Shown: positions 43,034 to 52,395, numbered from the stretch's first letter. The stretch: 64,000 nt of DNA from Janthinobacterium violaceinigrum (GCF_009208555.1 NZ_WFLI01000024.1:28419-92418); one strand, 5' to 3'. The notes: a model not told the origin generated them from the letters alone. A program made the numbers and translations.

Positions 43034-44047
43034 ATGAACATACTCACCATCGATGCCGGCACTACCAATACGCGTACCTTGCTGTGGCGCGCAGGCGCCG
43101 TCGTCGCCCAGGCGCAGCTGGAAACGGGCGTGCGCAATACCGCCATCGATGGCCATAACGGCGCGCTGAAACAGGCGCTGCGCGACACCATCGCCAGCGT
43201 GCTGGCCAGCGCGCGCATCGCGCCGTCCGAGGTGGACCTGGCGCTGGCCTCGGGCATGATCACCTCGCCCATGGGCGTGCAGGAAGTGCCGCATTTGCCG
43301 GCGCCCGCCGGCCTGGCCCAGCTGGCGCAAGGCATGCAGGCGGTGGACTTGCCCGACGTGCTGGCGCAGCCCCTGTGGTTGATTCCCGGCGTGCGCAACC
43401 AACATGGTGCCGTCGGCCTGCATAACGTCGAGGCGATGGACATGATGCGCGGCGAAGAGACGGAAGTCGTCGCGCTGCTCGAGCGCCTGCAGCTGCGGGG
43501 CGCGGCAACCTTGATCATGCCCGGCTCGCATACCAAATTGATCAGCGTGGACGAGCAGCGCCGCATCCTCGGCTGCAGCACCACCATCGCGGGCGAACTG
43601 CTGCAGGCGATCACGCAGCACACCCTGATCAAGCAATCGGTCGACGGCGGTTTTGCGCAGACCCTGGTGCCGAAAATGCTGCTGGCCGGCGCGGCCGCGG
43701 CGCAAAAGACGGGACTGGCGCGCGCCTGCTTCAGCGTGCGCACCCTGGGCCAGTTCAGCGCCATCGAATGCAACGAGCGGGCCAATTTCCTGATGGGCGC
43801 AGTGCTCAGCGGCGACTTGCTGGCGCTGCGCAACAGCACCGCCATCCAGATGCGGCCCGATACCCCGCTCGTCATCACCGGCAAGCCCATGCTGCGCCAG
43901 GCGCTCGGGCTGCTGATCGAAGAACACGGATTTTTTTATGGCAAGCGCATCATCGTCGACGACCAGCAGCAGGCAAATCTGGCTGGCCACGGTGCGCTGC
44001 TGATCGCCGCCGCGCGCGGCTTGATTTCCCCGCAGGAGACAGTATGA
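43034..44047 (+). CDS. dgoK: 2-dehydro-3-deoxygalactonokinase DgoK
   Basis: Phosphorylates 2-keto-3-deoxygalactonate in the DeLey-Doudoroff D-galactose route. 337 residues, standard length. The N-terminal phosphate loop ILTIDAGTTNTRTLLWR and the blocks ALASGMITSPMGVQEVPHL and LIMPGSHTKLISVD identify the family. The ATG at 43034 gives this start; longer versions cover the promoter. The stop overlaps the dehydratase start by ATGA. Confidence 0.92.
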   Translation: MNILTIDAGTTNTRTLLWRAGAVVAQAQLETGVRNTAIDGHNGALKQALRDTIASVLASARIAPSEVDLALASGMITSPMGVQEVPHLPAPAGLAQLAQGMQAVDLPDVLAQPLWLIPGVRNQHGAVGLHNVEAMDMMRGEETEVVALLERLQLRGAATLIMPGSHTKLISVDEQRRILGCSTTIAGELLQAITQHTLIKQSVDGGFAQTLVPKMLLAGAAAAQKTGLARACFSVRTLGQFSAIECNERANFLMGAVLSGDLLALRNSTAIQMRPDTPLVITGKPMLRQALGLLIEEHGFFYGKRIIVDDQQQANLAGHGALLIAAARGLISPQETV

Positions 44048-45774
44048 GTGACAATAAAAAGCAGCTCCAGCTGCGTTCGCAAGCGTGGTTTGGCGGCGAC
44101 GACAAGGACAGTTTCATCCACCGCAGCTGGATGAAGAACCAGGGTTATCCTGGCGATGCCTTCGATGGCCGTCCCGTCATCGGCATCTGCAATACCTGGT
44201 CCGAGCTGACGCCCTGCAATGGCCATTTCCGCGACCTGGCCGAGATGGTCAAGCGCGGCGTGCTCGAGGCGGGCGGCTTTCCCGTCGAATTTCCCGTGAT
44301 GTCGCTGGGCGAGACGAATCTGCGCCCGACGGCCATGCTGTTCCGTAACCTGGCCAGCATGGATGTCGAGGAATCGATCCGCGCCAACCCGATCGACGGC
44401 GTGGTGCTGCTGACGGGCTGCGACAAGACCACCCCGGCCCTGCTGATGGGCGCGGCCAGCGTGGACTTGCCCACCATCGTGCTGTCGGGCGGCCCCATGC
44501 TGAACGGGAATTACCGGGGCAAACCGATCGGTTCGGGCACGGACGTGTGGAAGTTTTCCGAAGACGTGCGGGCCGGGCGCATGACCTCCAGCGAATTCAA
44601 GCAGGCCGAATCGTGCATGTCGCGCTCCGCCGGCCACTGCATGACCATGGGCACGGCTTCAACCATGGCCAGCATGGTCGAAGCGCTGGGCGTGACCCTG
44701 CCCGGCAACGCCGCCATTCCCGCCGTCGATGCGCGCCGCAAGCTGCAGGCGCAGCTGACGGGCCGGCGCATCGTGGACATGGTGCGCGAAGACCTGAAAC
44801 TGTCGCAGATCCTCACGCGCGAAGCGTTTGAAAACGCCATCATGGTCAACGGCGCCATCGGCGGCTCGACGAATGCGGTGATCCACCTGCTGGCCATCGC
44901 GGGGCGCATCGGCGTGGACATGCGCCTGGCCGACTGGGACCGCCTGGGCCGCGACATACCGTGCCTGCTCAACCTGATGCCATCGGGCCAGTACCTGATG
45001 GAAGACTTTTACTATGCGGGCGGCCTGCCCGTGATCATCCGCGACCTGCTGGGCAAACTGCATGGCGAGGCGCTCACCGTCACGGGCGCCAGCATGGCCG
45101 TCAACGTGGCCGAGGCGGAAAACTTCAATCCCGACGTGATCACGCCGCTGACGCAGCCATTCAAGGACGAGGGCGGCATCGCCGTCCTGCATGGCAACCT
45201 GGCCCCGCGCGGCGCCGTCATCAAGCCCTCTGCCGCTTCGCCGGAGCTGATGCAGCACCGTGGCCGCGCCGTCGTCTTCAACAGCATCGAGCACTATAAA
45301 AAGCGCGTCGACGACCCGGCGCTCGATATCGACGCCAGCTGCGTGATGGTGCTGCAAAATTGCGGCCCGCAGGGCTATCCGGGCATGGCGGAAGTGGGCA
45401 ATATGGGATTGCCGAAGAAGCTGCTGGAGCAGGGCGTGCGCGACATGGTGCGTATCTCGGACGCGCGCATGAGCGGCACGGCCTACGGCACGGTGGTGCT
45501 GCACGTGGCGCCGGAAGCGGCCGTGGGCGGGCCGCTGGCCCTGGTGCGCGATGGCGACATGATTGAGCTGGACGTGGCGGGACGGCGCTTGCACCTGGAC
45601 GTCGACGAGGCCGAGCTGGCGCGCCGGCGGGCAGAATGGAGCGCGCCGCCACCGGCCATGAAGGGCGGCTACCAGTCGATGTACATCAAGCACGTGACGC
45701 AGGCCGACGAAGGTGCGGACCTCGACTTCCTCGTCGGCTGCCGGGGCTCGGCGGTTCCGCGCGAATCACATTGA
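44044..45774 (+). CDS. Sugar-acid dehydratase, IlvD/Edd family (L-arabinonate/D-galactonate type)
   Basis: Iron-sulfur dehydratase, 576 residues. It has ICNTWSELTPCNGHFRDL, LLTGCDKTTPALLMGAAS and SAGHCMTMGTASTMAS, with the three ligand cysteines, and ends DLDFLVGCRGSAVPRESH, the C-terminus of L-arabinonate dehydratases of rhizobia. Such enzymes also accept D-galactonate and D-fuconate. Since dgoK is upstream and an aldolase downstream, D-galactonate is the likely main substrate, with L-arabinonate as a second. It differs clearly from XylD in the same window. Confidence 0.88.
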   Translation: MSDNKKQLQLRSQAWFGGDDKDSFIHRSWMKNQGYPGDAFDGRPVIGICNTWSELTPCNGHFRDLAEMVKRGVLEAGGFPVEFPVMSLGETNLRPTAMLFRNLASMDVEESIRANPIDGVVLLTGCDKTTPALLMGAASVDLPTIVLSGGPMLNGNYRGKPIGSGTDVWKFSEDVRAGRMTSSEFKQAESCMSRSAGHCMTMGTASTMASMVEALGVTLPGNAAIPAVDARRKLQAQLTGRRIVDMVREDLKLSQILTREAFENAIMVNGAIGGSTNAVIHLLAIAGRIGVDMRLADWDRLGRDIPCLLNLMPSGQYLMEDFYYAGGLPVIIRDLLGKLHGEALTVTGASMAVNVAEAENFNPDVITPLTQPFKDEGGIAVLHGNLAPRGAVIKPSAASPELMQHRGRAVVFNSIEHYKKRVDDPALDIDASCVMVLQNCGPQGYPGMAEVGNMGLPKKLLEQGVRDMVRISDARMSGTAYGTVVLHVAPEAAVGGPLALVRDGDMIELDVAGRRLHLDVDEAELARRRAEWSAPPPAMKGGYQSMYIKHVTQADEGADLDFLVGCRGSAVPRESH

Positions 45775-45788
45775 AAGAAGGAACAGAC

Positions 45789-46682
45789 ATGGGGACACAG
45801 GCCCAATTACTGGTCGATGCGCAGGATTTCCTGGGCGAGGGCGTGCGCTGGTGCGAACGCAGCGGCCGCGTTTTCTGGACGAATATCGAAGGCTGCCAGC
45901 TGCATGCGCTGGTGCTGGCCACGGGCGAACGCCAGCGCTGGGACATGCCCGAGCGCCTGGCCTGCTTCGCGCTGACGGACAATGCCGAGGTGCTGCTGCT
46001 GGGACTGGCCTCGCGGCTGGCGTGGTTTGACGCGCGCAGCGGGGCCGTCACGCCCTTGCACACGGTGGAGGACGACTTACCCATGACGCGCCTGAACGAT
46101 GGCCGCTGCGACCGCCAGGGACGCTTTGTCTTCGGCACGCTCGATGAACGCCCGTGCCGCGATGCCATCGCCAGCTTCTACCGCCTCAACCTGGACCTGA
46201 CCCTGGAGCGTTTGCCGCTGCCGCAGATCGCCATCTCGAACAGCATTTGCTTCAGCGTCGATGGCACGGCCATGTATTTTTGCGACTCGATGAAGAAGGC
46301 GATCTACCGCTGGGACGATTACCTGGGGGGCGACGCCAGCCGGGTGCGCGTGTTTGCCGTGCTCGATCCGGGCCCTGGCGCCGCCGATGGCGCCACCATC
46401 GATGCGCACGACCACCTGTGGAGCGCGCAGTGGGGCGCCGGCAGGGTCTTGCGCTTCGCGCCGGACGGCAGCATCGAGCGCGCGATCGGCTTGCCCGTGT
46501 CGCAGCCCAGCTGCGTGAGCCTGGGCGGCCCCGATTATGACGAGCTGTTCGTCACGACGGCCCAGGAAAACCTGACGCCGGCACAACTGGAAAGCGAACC
46601 ACTGGCCGGCGGATTGTTTCATGCGCGCCAGCCTGGCTTGCGCGGCTTGCCGGAGGTGCGCTTCGGCGCCCTGCCGGCCTGA
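45789..46682 (+). CDS. SMP-30/gluconolactonase-family sugar lactonase
   Basis: Hydrolyses aldonolactones (galactono-, arabinono- or xylonolactone) made by the aldose dehydrogenase. 297 residues, a six-bladed propeller. Metal ligands are visible: Glu in LGEGVRW, Asn in RLNDGRCDRQGRF, Asn in ISNSICFSVDG and Asp in ATIDAHDHLWSAQW. The ATG at 45789 follows AAGAAGGAA. It could serve the xylose branch too, since no other lactonase is present. Confidence 0.87.
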   Translation: MGTQAQLLVDAQDFLGEGVRWCERSGRVFWTNIEGCQLHALVLATGERQRWDMPERLACFALTDNAEVLLLGLASRLAWFDARSGAVTPLHTVEDDLPMTRLNDGRCDRQGRFVFGTLDERPCRDAIASFYRLNLDLTLERLPLPQIAISNSICFSVDGTAMYFCDSMKKAIYRWDDYLGGDASRVRVFAVLDPGPGAADGATIDAHDHLWSAQWGAGRVLRFAPDGSIERAIGLPVSQPSCVSLGGPDYDELFVTTAQENLTPAQLESEPLAGGLFHARQPGLRGLPEVRFGALPA

Positions 46683-46695
46683 CAGGAGAGAGCAT

Positions 46696-47349
46696 ATGCA
46701 AAAGCACCTGGTTTTCAAGGGCATCCTCGAACGGGGCATGGTGGGCATCGTGCGCGCCCCTTCGGCGCAGGCGGCCGTGCAGATCGCCGAGGCGTGCATC
46801 GCCGGCGGCATCACGGCGCTGGAAGTGGCCTTCACCACGCCCGACACCCTGGGCGTGCTGCGCACCCTGCGCGAACGCCACGGCCATGACGTGCTGCTGG
46901 GCGCGGGCACGGTGCTCGATACGGAGACCGCGCGCGCCGCCATCCTGGCCGGCGCCCAGTTCATCATCTCGCCCGGCGTGAACGTGGAAACCATCGCGCT
47001 GTGCCAGCGCTACCAGGTGCTGGCCATGCCGGGGGCGATGACGCCGACGGAAATCGTCACGGCCCTGCAGGCGGGCGCCGACATCGTCAAGGTCTTCCCC
47101 GCGGAGATGTTCGGTCCCGCCTACATCAAGGCGCTGCGCGCGCCGTTGCCGCAAGCGCCATTGATGCCCACGGGCGGCGTGACGGTGGAGAACCTCGATG
47201 AATGGTTTGCCAGCGGCGCCGTGGCCGTGGGCATCGGCAGCAGCCTGAGTGGCCCGGGCGCCACGGGCGATTACGCGGCCGTGACGGCGCGCGCGCAGGC
47301 TTTCGTGGCGAAGATGGCGGCCGTGCGGACTTCTAGGTCTTCTGGATAG
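46696..47349 (+). CDS. KDPG/KDPGal-family aldolase
   Basis: Class I aldolase splitting 2-keto-3-deoxy-6-phosphogalactonate (or gluconate) to pyruvate and glyceraldehyde-3-phosphate. 217 residues. The catalytic Glu lies in ITALEVAFTT and the Schiff-base Lys in DIVKVFPAEMFGPAYIKAL; GAGTVLD and ISPGVN are the other barrel signatures. A good AGGAGAG site precedes the ATG. The context (dgoK) favours KDPGal; sequence alone does not separate DgoA from Eda. Confidence 0.87.
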   Translation: MQKHLVFKGILERGMVGIVRAPSAQAAVQIAEACIAGGITALEVAFTTPDTLGVLRTLRERHGHDVLLGAGTVLDTETARAAILAGAQFIISPGVNVETIALCQRYQVLAMPGAMTPTEIVTALQAGADIVKVFPAEMFGPAYIKALRAPLPQAPLMPTGGVTVENLDEWFASGAVAVGIGSSLSGPGATGDYAAVTARAQAFVAKMAAVRTSRSSG

Positions 47350-47415
47350 CTCCCTGCGCTGGATAATTCTGCTACGCTAGGCGGGCAATGTCGCACGCCC
47401 AACCACGAACAGAAT

Positions 47416-47838
47416 ATGTCCAACATCGCCCGCATCCTGCAAGACAGCCGCATCATCGCCATCGTCGGCATGTCCGACAAGCCCGAACGCGCCAGCCACG
47501 AAGTGGCCGATTACCTGCTGCAGCATGGCTACCGCGTATTGCCTGTCAATCCGGCCCTCGCCGGCAAGCAGGTGCTGGGCCAGCACGCCTATGCGTCCCT
47601 GACCGAGGCGGCGGTCGCCGTCGCACCGGCGCGCATCGATATCGTCGACTGCTTCCGCAAGCCGGCAGACATTCTGCCCATCGCCGAGGAAGCCATCGCC
47701 GTCCAGGCGCGCTGCCTGTGGCTGCAGCTGGAGGTCGTCAATGAAGAGGCGGCGCGCCTGGCGCGCGCGGCGGGGCTGGAGGTGGTGATGGACCACTGCA
47801 CGAAAATCGAGCACCGCAAGCAGGCGGTGGCGGCATGA
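47416..47838 (+). CDS. CoA-binding domain protein (YccU-like)
   Basis: 140 residues, a single CoA-binding Rossmann domain as in E. coli YccU: RIIAIVGMSDKPERASHEVADYLLQHGYRVLPVNP at the start and LWLQLEVVNEEAARLARAAGLEVVMDHCTKIEH near the end. The conserved C-terminal MD(H/R)C motif is present. The exact role is unknown. The stop overlaps the start of the PPK2 gene by ATGA. Confidence 0.88.
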   Translation: MSNIARILQDSRIIAIVGMSDKPERASHEVADYLLQHGYRVLPVNPALAGKQVLGQHAYASLTEAAVAVAPARIDIVDCFRKPADILPIAEEAIAVQARCLWLQLEVVNEEAARLARAAGLEVVMDHCTKIEHRKQAVAA

Positions 47839-48677
47839 AGGCGCGCACGCAGTTCCGGGCCGGGAAGGACTTCGACCTGAACGAGGATTTCGCGGGCAAG
47901 CGCCTGCTGGGCGCCGCCACCAAGGCGGCAAACAAGAAGCTGACGGCGGCCCAGTGCAAGGCGCTGGACCGCGAGGAAACCGTGGCGCTGACGGCGCAGA
48001 TCGCCGAGTGCCAGAGCATGCTGTACGCGCAGCACAAAAAGAAGGTGCTGCTGGTCCTGCAGGGCATGGATACCTCGGGCAAGGACGGTACCGTCAAGGC
48101 CATCTTCAGCAATATCAACCCGATGGGCATCCGCGCCGTGGCGTTCAAGGGCCCCACCGATATCGAACTGGCGCACGATTACCTGTGGCGCGTGCACCAG
48201 CACGTGCCCGTCAAGGGCGAGATCGCCATCTTCAACCGCAGCCATTACGAGGATGTGCTGATCACGCGCGTGCAGGACATGATCGACAAGGCCGAATGCC
48301 AGCGCCGCTACGCGCAGATCCGCGATTTCGAGCGCATGCTGAGCGAAACGGGCACCGTCATCCTGAAAATCTTCCTGCATATCTCCAAGGACGAACAGCG
48401 GGGACGGCTGCAGGAGCGGCTCGACGATCCCGACCGCCAGTGGAAGTTCGATCCCAACGATATCGCCCAGCGCAAGAAGTGGGATGGCTACCAGCGCGCC
48501 TATGAAACGGCCATCCGCGAAACCGACGCCGACCATGCGCCCTGGTACGTGGTGCCATCGAATTCCAAGACCCAGCGCAACCTGGTGGTGGCCTCGCTGC
48601 TGCTGGAAACGTTGCAGGGCATGAAGCTGGAATATCCGGCGCCGGACCCGAAACTGTCGTCTTTCAAGGTCGAGTAG
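47835..48677 (+). CDS. ppk2: Polyphosphate kinase 2 (PPK2) family protein
   Basis: Transfers phosphate between polyphosphate and nucleotides. 280 residues, one PPK2 domain. The Walker A loop is LQGMDTSGKDGTVKAIF (near residues 75-91), Walker B FNRSHYEDVLITRV, and the lid/arginine helix HISKDEQRGRLQERLDDPDRQWKF. One-domain proteins of this length are often AMP- or ADP-phosphorylating; the subclass cannot be set by eye. Coupled to the upstream CoA-binding gene. Confidence 0.9.
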   Translation: MKARTQFRAGKDFDLNEDFAGKRLLGAATKAANKKLTAAQCKALDREETVALTAQIAECQSMLYAQHKKKVLLVLQGMDTSGKDGTVKAIFSNINPMGIRAVAFKGPTDIELAHDYLWRVHQHVPVKGEIAIFNRSHYEDVLITRVQDMIDKAECQRRYAQIRDFERMLSETGTVILKIFLHISKDEQRGRLQERLDDPDRQWKFDPNDIAQRKKWDGYQRAYETAIRETDADHAPWYVVPSNSKTQRNLVVASLLLETLQGMKLEYPAPDPKLSSFKVE

Positions 48678-48769
48678 CGCCTGGGGGAGTTTGGCGCTGC
48701 GCCTGCGGAATCGGCCGCGCTGTGGCATAGTATCCCTCGTCGATAATTCAAACCAGACCGGAGATGCAT

Positions 48770-50224
48770 ATGCTGCAGTTGAAAGATCCTACCTTGTTGC
48801 GTCACCAGGCTTACGTGAATGGAGTCTGGGTCGATGCCGATGGTGGCCAGACGATTAATGTGAGCAATCCCGCCACGGGCGAGCATATCGGCACGGTGCC
48901 CCTGATGGGCGCGGCCGAGACGCGCCGCGCCATCGAGGCGGCCAATGCCGCCTGGCCTGCCTGGCGCAAGAAGACGGCCAAGGAGCGCGCGGCCGTGCTG
49001 CGCCGCTGGCATGACCTGATCCTGGAAAACGCCGACGACCTGGCGCTGATCATGACCACCGAGCAGGGCAAGCCCTTGCCGGAAGCGAAGGGCGAAGTGC
49101 AGTTCGGCGCCTCGTTCATCGAGTGGTTTGCCGAAGAATGCAAGCGCGTCGCAGGCGATACCCTGCAGTCGCCATGGCCGGACCGCCGCCTGGTCATCAC
49201 CAAGGAGCCGATCGGCGTGTGCGCCGCCATCACGCCATGGAATTTCCCCGCCGCCATGATCACCCGCAAAGTCGGCCCGGCCCTGGCCGCCGGCTGCCCG
49301 ATGGTCCTCAAGCCGGCCGAAGCGACGCCGTTTTCCGCGCTGGCGCTGGCTGTGCTGGCCGAGCGCGCGGGCGTGCCTGCGGGCGTGTTCAGCATCGTCA
49401 CGGGCGCGCCGAAGGACATCGGCGGCGAGATGACGTCGAACCCCATCGTGCGCAAGCTGACATTTACGGGTTCGACCCAGGTGGGCCGCCTGCTGGCCGA
49501 ACAATGCGCGCCGACGATCAAGAAGCTGTCGCTGGAACTGGGCGGCAACGCGCCGTTCATCGTTTTCGACGACGCCGACCTGGATGCGGCCGTGGAAGGC
49601 GCCATCGCCTCGAAATACCGCAATGCGGGCCAGACCTGCGTGTGCGCCAACCGCCTGTATGTGCAGGACAGCGTGTATGACGCGTTTGCCGACAAGCTGG
49701 TGGCCGCCGTGGCCAAGCTGAAGGTGGGCAATGGCATCGAGGCGGGCGTCACGCAAGGCCCGCTGATCGACGCCAAGGCCGTCGCCAAGGTGGAAGAGCA
49801 CGTGGCCGACGCGCTGGGCAAGGGCGGCCGCCTGCTCGCTGGCGGCAAGCGCCATGCGCTGGGCAATGGCTTCTTCGAGCCGACCATCATCGCCGACGTG
49901 ACGAACGACATGCGCGTGGCCACGGAAGAAACCTTCGGTCCGCTGGCGCCCCTGTTCCGCTTCAAGACGGACGATGAAGTCATCGCCCTGGCCAACAATA
50001 CGGAATTCGGCCTGGCTGCCTACTTCTATTCGCGCGACATCGGCCGCATCTGGCGCGTGGCCGAAGGCCTGGAAACGGGCATGGTCGGCGTCAATACGGG
50101 CTTGATCTCGAACGAGATCGCACCCTTCGGCGGCGTCAAGCAATCGGGCCTGGGCCGCGAAGGGTCGACCTACGGCATCGAAGACTACCTGGTCATCAAG
50201 TACATCTGCATGGGCGGTATCTAG
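48770..50224 (+). CDS. gabD: NAD(P)-dependent succinate-semialdehyde dehydrogenase (GabD-like)
   Basis: Aldehyde dehydrogenase of 484 residues. TPWNFPAAMITRKVGPALAAG, FTGSTQVGRLL, catalytic Glu in LELGGNAPF and catalytic Cys in GQTCVCANRLYV are all intact; GGVKQSGLGREGSTYGIEDYL ends the protein. The ATG at 48770 is favoured over one two codons upstream because GGAG lies six bases before it. Known 2-oxoglutarate-semialdehyde dehydrogenases of the Weimberg route are close GabD relatives, and none is otherwise present here, so a role in xylose use is possible. Confidence 0.85.
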   Translation: MLQLKDPTLLRHQAYVNGVWVDADGGQTINVSNPATGEHIGTVPLMGAAETRRAIEAANAAWPAWRKKTAKERAAVLRRWHDLILENADDLALIMTTEQGKPLPEAKGEVQFGASFIEWFAEECKRVAGDTLQSPWPDRRLVITKEPIGVCAAITPWNFPAAMITRKVGPALAAGCPMVLKPAEATPFSALALAVLAERAGVPAGVFSIVTGAPKDIGGEMTSNPIVRKLTFTGSTQVGRLLAEQCAPTIKKLSLELGGNAPFIVFDDADLDAAVEGAIASKYRNAGQTCVCANRLYVQDSVYDAFADKLVAAVAKLKVGNGIEAGVTQGPLIDAKAVAKVEEHVADALGKGGRLLAGGKRHALGNGFFEPTIIADVTNDMRVATEETFGPLAPLFRFKTDDEVIALANNTEFGLAAYFYSRDIGRIWRVAEGLETGMVGVNTGLISNEIAPFGGVKQSGLGREGSTYGIEDYLVIKYICMGGI

Positions 50225-50358
50225 GATGCTGGATTAAATCTGCCGGGCGGCGCGCTTTCCGGCCTGCGATGCGCGCTGCTTCGGCGGCCCCGTACCTAGT
50301 ACAGCTGCGCTTCCTGGCCAGAAATCGTTGCCGCTCGCTACGATTTTCTCAGGCATCC
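50224..50358. repeat. Imperfect intergenic palindrome B
   Basis: Spans the gap between gabD and the convergent PHB depolymerase. Outer arms GGATGCTGGATTAAATC and GATTTTCTCAGGCATCC pair imperfectly; inner segments include CCGCTCGCTACGATTTTCTC, similar to CCGCTCGCTACGGTTTTTCG in element A. The complement contains AGGTACGGGGC in the core. Confidence 0.5.
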
Positions 50359-50368
50359 GTGACGTCTG

Positions 50369-51505
50369 TCAGTGACGGCTGTTGCGAGCCGATCCTAACC
50401 TGTCCAGCATGCCCTTGACCGCCTGCATCTGCGTGCCGCTCTTGCGGTAGAAATCCGGGTCGATCGGATTGAGGCTGGTGTAGCCCCAGAAATCCCAGCA
50501 GCCTTTCGGGTTGTACGGGTAGACGGGGCTCGGTTCGGCCTGCGGATACAGCACGATGATCTTGTTGGCGTCCGCTACCTGGTTGTAGCCGGTGCTGGTA
50601 TAGAACCGGTCGCCGATGGCTTGCGTCGTTTGCAGGCAGCCGTGGAAGACCACGTGCACGCGGCAGCTCTCGCTGTCGCAGGCTTTCGGGATATAGGCGT
50701 AGCCCGTATTGTTCATGCTCGAGTACGCGCTCTGGATGAAGCTGCGCTGGTTGAAGGAGATCAGCTTGCCCGTCAGCGTGGCCGATGCGGGCTGCAGCCC
50801 CGGGTACAGGTGCTGCAGGATGTCGCGCGCCTGCACGAAGTCGCAGTCGTTGATGAAGGGCGACGCCGTCACGCCGCAAGCCGTGTCCTGGTTGTTGTCC
50901 GTGATGATGGCATGGCCTGCGCCGACATTGTCGACGAAGCGGATCTGCTCGGCCGGCGTGCCCGCCAGCGCATAGAATTTCCCCACCTGTTCCACCACGG
51001 GCTGCGTCACGGTCTGGTCTTTCGTTCCGCTGAACAGATACACGCGCTGGCGTTTCAGGTTGGCCGTGTCGTCGATCAGGCGCATGCGCGCAAAATCGTT
51101 CGCTGCACGCAGCAATTCGCTGGCCACGGGCGGCGCCACCTGCGCGCTGCCTGGATTCATGCAGGTGGTCAGGGCGTTCGTCAGGTAGGGAATGTAGGGG
51201 AAGCGCCCCGGCTGGCCCGAGCAGAAATACGGGCCGCCCGCGATGATGCCGGCGCCGGCAACGGTGGCGGAATAGGCGACGGCAAACTGCGCCGCCATGA
51301 AGCCGCCCGAGGACAGGCCGGACACGGTGGTCTGGCTCAGGTCGGCCTGGTAGCCGGGCAGGGCGGGGGCGTCTCTTGTCGCGGCGGGCGTGACGGCCTT
51401 GGCGGCCTTGACGGTTGTGGCGGCGTGGGCGCCGGCTGGCGCGAGGGTCAGCAGGCCTGCGGCCAGCAGTGCGCAGACGGGACGGGAAAGGGCGGGGAAG
51501 GGCAT
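50369..51505 (-). CDS. Secreted polyhydroxybutyrate depolymerase-family esterase
   Basis: 378 residues with a Sec signal peptide (cleavage likely after PAGAHA). The serine elbow is TTVSGLSSGGFMAAQFAVAYSA (GxSxG), and blocks AGAGIIAGGPYFC, HVVFHGCLQTTQAIGDRFYTSTGYNQVA and GCWDFWGY are those of short-chain PHA depolymerases of the periplasmic/secreted type. I place the start at 51505 because GGAGATGCC precedes it; earlier starts give an atypical N-terminus. Likely partners are the oligomer hydrolase at 2.9 kb and the esterase at 62.9 kb. Confidence 0.85.
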   Translation of the reverse strand: MPFPALSRPVCALLAAGLLTLAPAGAHAATTVKAAKAVTPAATRDAPALPGYQADLSQTTVSGLSSGGFMAAQFAVAYSATVAGAGIIAGGPYFCSGQPGRFPYIPYLTNALTTCMNPGSAQVAPPVASELLRAANDFARMRLIDDTANLKRQRVYLFSGTKDQTVTQPVVEQVGKFYALAGTPAEQIRFVDNVGAGHAIITDNNQDTACGVTASPFINDCDFVQARDILQHLYPGLQPASATLTGKLISFNQRSFIQSAYSSMNNTGYAYIPKACDSESCRVHVVFHGCLQTTQAIGDRFYTSTGYNQVADANKIIVLYPQAEPSPVYPYNPKGCWDFWGYTSLNPIDPDFYRKSGTQMQAVKGMLDRLGSARNSRH

Positions 51506-51686
51506 GGCATCTCCACAAGACAGGAAAAAGGACAGGAAGGCCGAGCATAGGTAAAAAAACTGTGCGTTGGGCAAGTACTGCACCGTCGTTGATGTCGCTC
51601 AAGCTATCGCTGTTGTTGTTGCTCTCATACGCGCGCGCAGCGTTTGACATAGAATGGTTTTTTTCCTTCCCACCATGGTGCCCCTC

Positions 51687-52280
51687 ATGTCCAAGACCTT
51701 TGCCCAGCTGTTTGCGCTGACCACCCTTGCCGCCAGTGCCAGCCTGGCCATCCCCGCCCATGCTGCGGAAGCCGCCACGGCTGCCGCCGCACCGGCCGCC
51801 TGTCCCGCCATCCTCAAGCAGACGTTCAACCGCTTGCAGGATGAAGCGCCGCAAAACCTGTGCCAGTACGCGGGCAAGGTCGTGCTGGTGGTGAATACGG
51901 CCAGTTATTGTGGTTTTACCAACCAATACGAAGGACTCGAGGCGCTGTACGCCAAGTACGGCAGCAAGGGACTGGTGGTGCTGGGCTTCCCGTCGAACGA
52001 TTTTGGCAAGCAGGAGCCGGGCAACAGCAAGGAAATCGCCGATTTTTGCTACAACACCTATGGCGTGAAATTCCCCATGTTCGCCAAGTCGGTGGTGTCG
52101 GGCCCGGCGCCGAATCCCCTGTACGTGGATCTGATCAAGCAGACGGGCAAGACGCCCGCCTGGAATTTCCATAAATACCTGATCGACCGCCACGGCAAGG
52201 TGGTGGAAAGCTTCCCCAGCAAGGTGACGCCGGACGACAAGAAACTGGTGGGTGCGGTGGAAAAAGCGCTGGCGATGTAA
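51687..52280 (+). CDS. Exported glutathione peroxidase-family protein
   Basis: Peroxide-reducing thioredoxin-fold protein. The 197 residues include a signal peptide (SASLAIPAHA) and then the peroxidase domain: active Cys in VVNTASYCGFTNQYEGLEAL, Gln in GFPSNDFGKQEPG, Trp-Asn in AWNFHKYLIDRHGKV. Cys replaces selenocysteine as usual in bacteria. An ATG four codons earlier (51675) is equally possible; neither has a clear ribosome site. A terminator follows. Confidence 0.88.
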   Translation: MSKTFAQLFALTTLAASASLAIPAHAAEAATAAAAPAACPAILKQTFNRLQDEAPQNLCQYAGKVVLVVNTASYCGFTNQYEGLEALYAKYGSKGLVVLGFPSNDFGKQEPGNSKEIADFCYNTYGVKFPMFAKSVVSGPAPNPLYVDLIKQTGKTPAWNFHKYLIDRHGKVVESFPSKVTPDDKKLVGAVEKALAM

Positions 52281-52293
52281 GTTGCCAGGACAC

Positions 52294-52322
52294 AAGCAGG
52301 CTTGAACGCCTGCTTTTTTTTA
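52294..52322 (+). terminator. Terminator after glutathione peroxidase gene
   Basis: Stem AAGCAGGC/GCCTGCTT with a 6-base loop followed by at least eight T. Confidence 0.9.
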
Positions 52323-52395
52323 ATGCCGCGCTTGTCGTCTTGCCATCACTGTCCTAAGCTGGGTGTTCGCGTTTGTCACAACAAAGGAGAACATC

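Noticed and set aside
50349..52295. Long minus-strand frame overlapping the depolymerase and glutathione peroxidase genes
   Set aside because: The residues are low-complexity Arg/Ala/Gly-rich, and two genes with clear domains occupy the same DNA in other frames.
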